From NCBI GenBank assembly GCA_935421135.1, contig OW285192.1, positions 7,345,501 to 7,409,500 of the forward strand: 64,000 bases of DNA, in the 5' to 3' direction. The notes beneath the pieces were generated by a model that had not been told where the DNA came from, ran no database searches, and worked only from the letters and a program-made list of their open reading frames with translations. The stretch's first letter is position 1, and the number at the start of each line of letters is the position of its first letter. Of the stretch, positions 60,701 to 64,000 are shown piece by piece. The position numbers were made by a program, and so were the translations under genes. This DNA comes from Bugulina stolonifera (Eukaryota; Bryozoa; Gymnolaemata; Cheilostomatida; Bugulidae).

Positions 60701-63700
60701 TCATATTAATTAGGAACTATCCCCCCCTGCCCCCTCCCCATGTTTGGCTAGAATGCTAAGCTCATGCTGACTGATCGACTCACTTACCTACTCAAGCTGA
60801 ATGAGTTTGAGGCTTAAAGAGGCCATAGAGAGCGTACTAGCGGTCTTTGCTATAACTTGTACAGATATCTGCTTGCTAAAGGAAAACACGTGCAATTATT
60901 ATGACTTCAATTAAGTCCTAATTTCCTATTCATTCCGAAAATATATAAAAAACTGCTATCCATGGTTTCTGGTGCACAGAAACACCCTGCACATCATGCT
61001 TATATATATTATGTAGGCCAACGGCTCTGACCTAATTGGTAAAGATACGGCTCTGAGCAAGTCTTATGAAGAAGCCCACCTCTTCTTTAACCCGATTCCC
61101 GGAGACATGGTCGCCACTAGCGAGCCGAACCCACAAGTCAGAGCCGCTTTTAACGACATTCTCAGCAGGTACCACTTGATTATTTATTCCATATTATTTG
61201 GAATCAACCTCAAAATTTAATGATTTTCAAGTATTTCAACTTTGAAATTTGAGCTCATCACAGCAGCGCATAATTACGCATAAACACACTTGCACACCTT
61301 ATTCATATATTATATGTATTTTATACAATAAGACAATGTGCATTCATATGAATATATCAGTATGTAAACTTCCTAAGTGGTTGGTAAGTTAAATGCATTT
61401 GTATTGTACTTAGCATGCACTCTGCTCTACATGTGCTGCAATGTTACGAAAAATGTGTAAATGCTTGGAGTTCGCTTCTAAGTGATGTATTATACAATTA
61501 CTAATGAGATATCTGCAGTCAGGGCTGTAACAACCAGGGGGGCAAGGTGGGCATTTGCCACCCCAGAAATTGGTGTTGATTCCAAAAATTGAACTTTGTA
61601 CACATTGTTCACAAATTTATGGTCAGCGTTATAGTCTGAAAGACAGTATAAATGGCCTGTGATTCTGTCTATTTGACTGGAATTTTACAGAGAACATGTT
61701 AAGGTATTTTTAGTATCGGTCTGGGCAGCTTGATACTCCGGCTTGGGCATTTTGCCTCCTCAGCCAAAATTAGTTGTTACAGCCCTGTCTGTAGTAGCAT
61801 ATATCTGATCTCTCTCTCTCTCCCTGCAGATGTGCTGGAGATTGTGGCTACAGCTGGTCCCCAGATCTTACTCCAGAAGTGACCGCAATACATCCCACCT
61901 CTGGTATTTAGTTAAACTATTAAAACTGTAATCTTCAACCTTAATAAGAGTTTGCTGCTGATGTGTACTGACAGTCCATCTTCTAATAGTCGAATCATTC
62001 CGTGTGGCTTGAGATGCAACACTATTGGCTATAACTTTTTAGATGTGCATTAAAAACAGGAAGTGCAAAAAATGATATCTAAGGTAATAAAGAAACTGAT
62101 AAGTGAAATGAGCCATTTTTGGTGTATAGGTGGTTCCGGAACAACAGTAACTCTCTCAGGCTCTGGGTTCTCAGACAATACAGAAGTGATGGTAGGGAAG
62201 GCAATGTGCTCAGTTAGTTCATCTGGTGGTTCTATAGTGGTGTGTCAGCTGGGAGCTGGAGAAGTTGGTAAGTACTTACTACAGTCATCTATCTTACCTA
62301 TGATACCACTATGCAGCAACGTACTCTAGCTTGTGAGAAATACGCAAAGCGGACACCCCCTTCCACTATCAAACATTAAATATCTTTTGATTTATCAATG
62401 AAGGAAATCATATTGTTATTACTTTTTATTATTATCATTACATGTTTTATTACAACACAGTACGCAATGCATGTCACATAAGGTAAAATGTTTGTGAATG
62501 GTGGTATTATGCCATTTGCTTTGGGGTGCAGGACAACAATGTGCATACTGTACAAATGTGATAGACAAACCAGAGGAAATATTGAGATGCGAGCTTTATG
62601 TATAAAAACAGCCTTACATGTACATGGCTTCTGAATCCATGGGGAAATGTTGTATATTTATTGCTTTCACGCAGGCCTTCACAATATTAAAGTAACTGTA
62701 GGAGGCAAAGGACTCGCTACTACTTCTATTTCGCCTTTCTCCTACAACGTAGCTTCTTTGGATAGTGTCATACCTAATGTAGGAAGCAAAGCAGGTAACT
62801 ACATATTTATCTTATAAACAGGTTATCGTATATTTATATTAGTTTTATACTACATGTAGTATGATTGATTTTTGTTCTTATTGAATTGACAAAGCTGTTC
62901 TATGAATGCTGAAACATGTGTTTACTAAAGCAAACTTCTCATCTTATAAAGTAATAAATATTTTGTAGTATTATATTCAACCAATCAGAAATAGGCTTTT
63001 TCTATAAACAGCGAAATTTTCTCAATATTTTTGCAAATTTCCTTATGATGCTTTTGTTGTGTATGTCATTAAAAAGTAAGGGGTGGAAAAATTTGACAGA
63101 ACAGAAGCAGGAGAAGCGGTTTTCTTCATTTATCTATTACTTATCTCAACTTGGTTAGTCACAATGTATCACAACGAATGCCTAATGGTCCATTCACATT
63201 GCCGTTTATACTAACTACTAGCGGCAAGCGGCCAACGCTAACCACAACTATCTCATATAGTGACATGCTCCAGTGAGCGGTAGGGGTCAATGAGTTCAAC
63301 AAGCTGAATTTTAAACCTCGCCGCTAACTAACACGTGCCAGCTATAGTATAGTAATAGCTAACCACATTGTGGTTAGCGTTGGCCGCTTGCCGCTAGTAG
63401 TTGGTATAAACGGCAATGTGAATGGACCATTAGACTTATTATTCTACATCTAATAGCCGTTTGCATCACTAATTATTATTTCCAATGCTCTCCATACACC
63501 AAAACCTTGCTGATGCAAGTTATTTATTTTTACGTATGTAATATATATTGCTTTCAGGCTCCACTCTCATAACACTGACTGGCAATGGATTTGACGCAAC
63601 GTCTAACGTTATGATGGATGGCAATGCCTGCTCCATAGTAACTGTACGTTATGATCAGATCACCTGTCGCACACCTGCCTCTACTAGAAATGATTCTGTG

Positions 63701-63821
63701 ACGATCACTGTTAATCTTCTTGATGACACTCTCGCTACCGATCTACCTGGAGCTTACACTTACTCAGACGCTGCGACCCCGACTGTGTCTCACGTTAGTC
63801 CAACTCAACCATCGGCCGCAG
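39711..63821 (+). CDS. PKHD1L1: Fibrocystin-L (PKHD1L1) orthologue, 5' part, 29 coding exons
   Basis: Large extracellular receptor-like protein; vertebrate PKHD1L1 is a single-pass membrane protein of about 4,200 residues. Exons: 39711-39747, 40733-40768, 41022-41096, 41630-41768, 42960-43071, 43516-43667, 44244-44291, 45015-45199, 46378-46578, 50911-50996, 51420-51574, 51944-52010, 52437-52529, 52740-52827, 53393-53572, 54044-54190, 54620-54786, 55229-55337, 56740-56843, 57594-57715, 57818-57987, 58456-58623, 58951-59075, 60317-60481, 61017-61168, 61830-61903, 62130-62267, 62675-62794, 63558-63821. All are GT-AG and phases agree: 1226 residues, continuing off the window after a GTTTGT donor. 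Domains: signal peptide about 1-23; IPT/TIG at about 26-132, 137-258, 262-350; PA14 about 360-490 (ISGTYRFAMICDDYSKFYVS); fibrocystin-specific region to about 1035; IPT/TIG at about 1040-1120 and 1125-1212; a sixth begins at 1213. Confidence 0.9.
41793..41846. repeat. (CGTACG)n and GTGT simple repeat
   Basis: GCGTACGCGTACGCG runs directly after PKHD1L1 exon 4; purely alternating purine-pyrimidine sequence, in the intron. Confidence 0.85.
43098..43340. repeat. 37-bp tandem repeat, about six copies
   Basis: Units built from GTGTATATCTAATATCTG and TCTAATATAATACATGTGC in the PKHD1L1 intron 43072-43515, with small indels between copies. Confidence 0.9.
46700..47148 (-). pseudogene. Non-LTR retrotransposon reverse-transcriptase C-terminal remnant, downstream part
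   Basis: Read on the minus strand it gives the C-terminal pattern common in LINE reverse transcriptases: AGTWPLTDYLAGKI, CEMRMLRYSIG, FGHVCRRKREEDIRR, then EGRRNRGRPK. Several stop codons and frame changes show decay. It was split by the copia insertion at 47154-50701; the other part is 50707-50800. Confidence 0.75.
47154..47471 (-). repeat. Copia-element LTR (3' LTR of the antisense element)
   Basis: 318 bp, TGTTGAG to CTCAACA, with two substitutions against the other LTR. The flanking CTGGG (47149-47153) is the target duplication. The adjoining CACCCCCTCAATCC (from 47472) is the polypurine tract when read on the minus strand. Confidence 0.95.
47472..47700 (-). pseudogene. Copia RNase H C-terminal remnant
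   Basis: On the minus strand a frame from about 47700 reads TDNQGAIALTKGD, then RTKHIDVRYHFLR and NLADCMTK, the conserved end of copia RNase H. It joins the preceding polyprotein out of frame where reverse transcriptase should lie. Confidence 0.85.
47666..50203 (-). CDS. Copia gag-pol polyprotein, truncated in reverse transcriptase
   Basis: 845-residue open frame. Domains: gag (about 1-140), two CCHC knuckles (C158, C161, H166, C171 and C179, C182, H187, C192), aspartic protease motif D241-CGAT, integrase zinc motif (H373, H378, C405, C408) and catalytic D437, D498, E534. The integrase C-terminal region and an acidic linker follow. The reverse transcriptase begins at about 782 (WKEAMDKEV) but stops soon after VAKGY; the fingers, palm and YVDD-type active site are absent, and the frame ends at a fusion with RNase H sequence. 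Upstream, the same frame continues past the ATG for 37 codons to a TGA at 50317-50315, so the gag start is probably also damaged. Confidence 0.9.
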   Translation of the reverse strand: MAYAELVQVLDEKSLLLILNDAADDGRKALKILRQHFASTEKPRVLTLYEELPTIHMMEHEDVTDYMIRGERAATGLRTAGEQITDNLIIAMLLKGLPESFKPFVVVHTQLDRVKTLAEFKSLLHNYASTEAMRSQREMSTAMSAQSQPQSKPNKTQCTACAKYGHTYQECPIKATLTCSYCHKGWHVEAVCRAKKRKKADTQNKHKQNTASLSSFSFYINTHAGNVSGPKPTLNDKLLVDCGATSHIVNRPERFTAYDQKFNPKEHSLELADGTRSNDLVKAKGDAVFHILDADGQTREITLKNSLLAPSFPTNLFSVRSAVESGAQVTVSKDSNTLKAGSTDFNIVKEGQLYFLQTQSDSACTAKTLEQWHKDLGHMNYPDIKNLPGVTKGMDIKDKSNPGTCTTCTENKMTVQPKSKDEPPIHAKRPLERIHTDVAGPITPTSREGHNYIINFVDEYSSMIFVYFLRAKSESHTALKRFLSDVAPIGQVLEIHADNGGEFTGQKFQDVLLENRIKFTTTAPHSAYQNGKAERSWRSLLEMSRCLLTDSQLPKFLWSYAVRHASYLRNRSYQRRTEKTAYELFTGSKPDMRKINTFGATCTYFNEVHKRKLDARGLPGHYLGVNTSSQNSYYVLNQGRNQVLSTRNVTVHSDKFTDDFQEDQWFPPRADQARCSEPVGDGGPPPDPTPVSHPAIHDESQPESAKTDSVTTESDTDTETADKSGLAKPEGRSKRECKPNKKFNDYYVYKTIDYAYAATLSIPQTYEEAMSSDDSIKWKEAMDKEVNSLVQNDTWEIKPLPNNRSLTKGRWVYALKQGKDVDQLQYKARYVAKGYSTPTIKELLL
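50369..50383 (-). promoter_or_regulatory. Copia primer-binding site, complementary to initiator tRNA-Met anticodon arm
   Basis: Read on the minus strand, directly after the 5' LTR, the sequence is GGTTATGGGCCCAGT. Its complement CTGGGCCCATAACC is the anticodon stem-loop of eukaryotic initiator tRNA-Met, the half-tRNA priming mode known from Drosophila copia. Confidence 0.85.
50384..50701 (-). repeat. Copia-element LTR (5' LTR of the antisense element)
   Basis: 318 bp, identical to the other LTR except for two A/G differences. It should carry the promoter of the element on the minus strand; no clear TATA box was identified. Confidence 0.95.
50707..50800 (-). pseudogene. Non-LTR retrotransposon reverse-transcriptase remnant, upstream part
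   Basis: On the minus strand this reads KWRELMGVLSDRKVPKKLK and NYKTVIHP, matching the typical LINE pattern before the ALLYG-type motif. The reading frame continues without shift into 47148 and below when the copia element and one copy of its target duplication are left out, so the copia inserted into this older fragment. Confidence 0.75.
52016..52088. repeat. 13-bp tandem repeat (TAATTGTGTTATG), about five copies
   Basis: Perfect 13-base repeat starting six bases inside the intron after PKHD1L1 coding exon 12. Confidence 0.95.
56084..56290 (+). repeat. tRNA-derived SINE-like repeat, second type
   Basis: A box TGGCCTAGTGG (56086-56096) and B box GGTTTGAGTC (56119-56128), then a body containing GAAGAAGGTTTTCCCTCTG and GGAGCTGTGGTGGCCCC, ending near AAAATAAATAAT. 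Its body differs from the other SINE-like family. Located in the PKHD1L1 intron 55338-56739. Confidence 0.65.
56944..57270. repeat. 21-bp minisatellite, about 15 copies
   Basis: Units TACTTACCTACATTGTACATG, nearly invariant, in the PKHD1L1 intron 56844-57593. Being seven codons long and stop-free on both strands, it produces long false frames (MYNVGKY and VLTYIVH repeats). Each unit contains the palindrome GTACATGTAC at its junction and, on the minus strand, a TAG|GTAAGTA donor-like site. Confidence 0.95.
58846..58905. repeat. CCACTGGCCACTGA simple tandem repeat
   Basis: Overlapping CACTGGCCACTGACC units in the PKHD1L1 intron just before coding exon 23. Confidence 0.85.
59408..59690. repeat. 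103-bp tandem repeat, 2.7 copies
   Basis: Copies start at 59408, 59511 and 59614 (CCATTGAAATTTATTTAGG). Intronic in PKHD1L1. Confidence 0.9.
60076..60284. repeat. 44-bp tandem repeat, about five copies
   Basis: GTTACCTCACTGACACATTG followed by TAATGTACATGATTGTACGT; copy starts are at about 60076, 60128, 60172, 60216 and 60260, the first spacing lengthened by 8 bases. It ends just before PKHD1L1 coding exon 24. Confidence 0.9.
61520..61787. mobile_element. Small non-autonomous hAT-like element (268 bp)
   Basis: Inverted termini CAGGGCTGTAACAA and TTGTTACAGCCCTG are perfect over 14 bases (one internal step may differ). The flanks TCTGCAGT (61512-61519) and TCTGTAGT (61788-61795) form an 8-bp duplication with one change. 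In the PKHD1L1 intron between coding exons 25 and 26, only 42 bases before the latter. Confidence 0.85.
63186..63429. mobile_element. Palindromic MITE, copy 3 (244 bp)
   Basis: Same length, termini (TGGTCCATTCACATTGCC) and internal loop as copy 1, with scattered substitutions. The 3' flank is TTA as in the other copies; the 5' flank reads TAA, so the duplication is not perfect here. In the PKHD1L1 intron between coding exons 28 and 29. Confidence 0.9.
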
Positions 63822-64000
63822 GTTTGTTACAAATCATTGTCTTGTACATGTTGGTTAAGCGTTACTAAAATATATTCAATCGGCATAAATTGAGCTCAGA
63901 TGACACCGTACCCGTGAAGAATTATTACCTGAGACAGTGTGACTAGTTCATTACTAAAATACCAATGTTTTATCTGCAGTACAATATAGCACTTACCATT

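Overview
The window is nuclear DNA of an animal: AT-rich, intron-rich, with GT-AG introns of about 0.1 to 4.3 kb and many mobile-element remnants. The protein families (METTL21-type lysine methyltransferase, RING E3, fibrocystin-L/PKHD1L1), the aldo/keto reductase resembling L-galactose dehydrogenase, a copia retrotransposon and the many tacatgta-type palindromes suggest an early-branching invertebrate, perhaps a sponge. That taxonomic call is inference only. All gene models below were assembled by hand from splice signals, reading-frame phase and family motifs.

Layout. (1) 567-922, minus: an exon of a C3HC4 RING protein whose remaining exons lie off the left edge; an unidentified minus-strand exon candidate lies at 1852-2043. 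(2) 3125-3265: two overlapping near-perfect hairpins, followed by dispersed repeats. (3) 4562-6475, plus: a complete three-exon METTL21A-like protein lysine methyltransferase. (4) 10189-17304, plus: a complete seven-exon aldo/keto reductase. Its fifth intron carries a hAT transposon holding a second hAT-like element and a MITE. (5) 17980-26163, minus: a complete 13-exon acyl-CoA-synthetase-like (ANL) enzyme, tail-to-tail with the reductase. (6) 26164-31008: no gene found; a 20-bp minisatellite and a small hAT element. (7) 30975-32413, plus: a CCAAT/TATA promoter and a short spliced gene for a six-cysteine peptide with defensin-like spacing and a problematic start; its intron holds a miRNA-precursor-like hairpin. 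(8) 32414-39253: repeats, no gene found. (9) 39254 to the right edge, plus: the 5' part of a PKHD1L1 (fibrocystin-L) orthologue, 29 coding exons giving about 1226 residues (signal peptide, three IPT/TIG domains, PA14, fibrocystin-specific region, further IPT/TIG domains), continuing off the window.

Mobile elements. The PKHD1L1 intron 46579-50910 contains an antisense copia LTR element (318-bp LTRs with two differences, 5-bp target duplication, half-tRNA primer site, most of reverse transcriptase deleted). It sits inside an older, decayed non-LTR retrotransposon fragment. Three copies of one palindromic MITE, several small hAT elements with 8-bp duplications, tRNA-derived SINE-like units and many tandem arrays fill introns and intergenic DNA.

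The genes do not form an obvious functional unit; their order looks like ordinary animal gene order. The least familiar signals are the six-cysteine mini-gene, the paired hairpins at 3.1-3.3 kb, the hairpin in the mini-gene intron, and a recurrent GACAACTC word found well above expectation.
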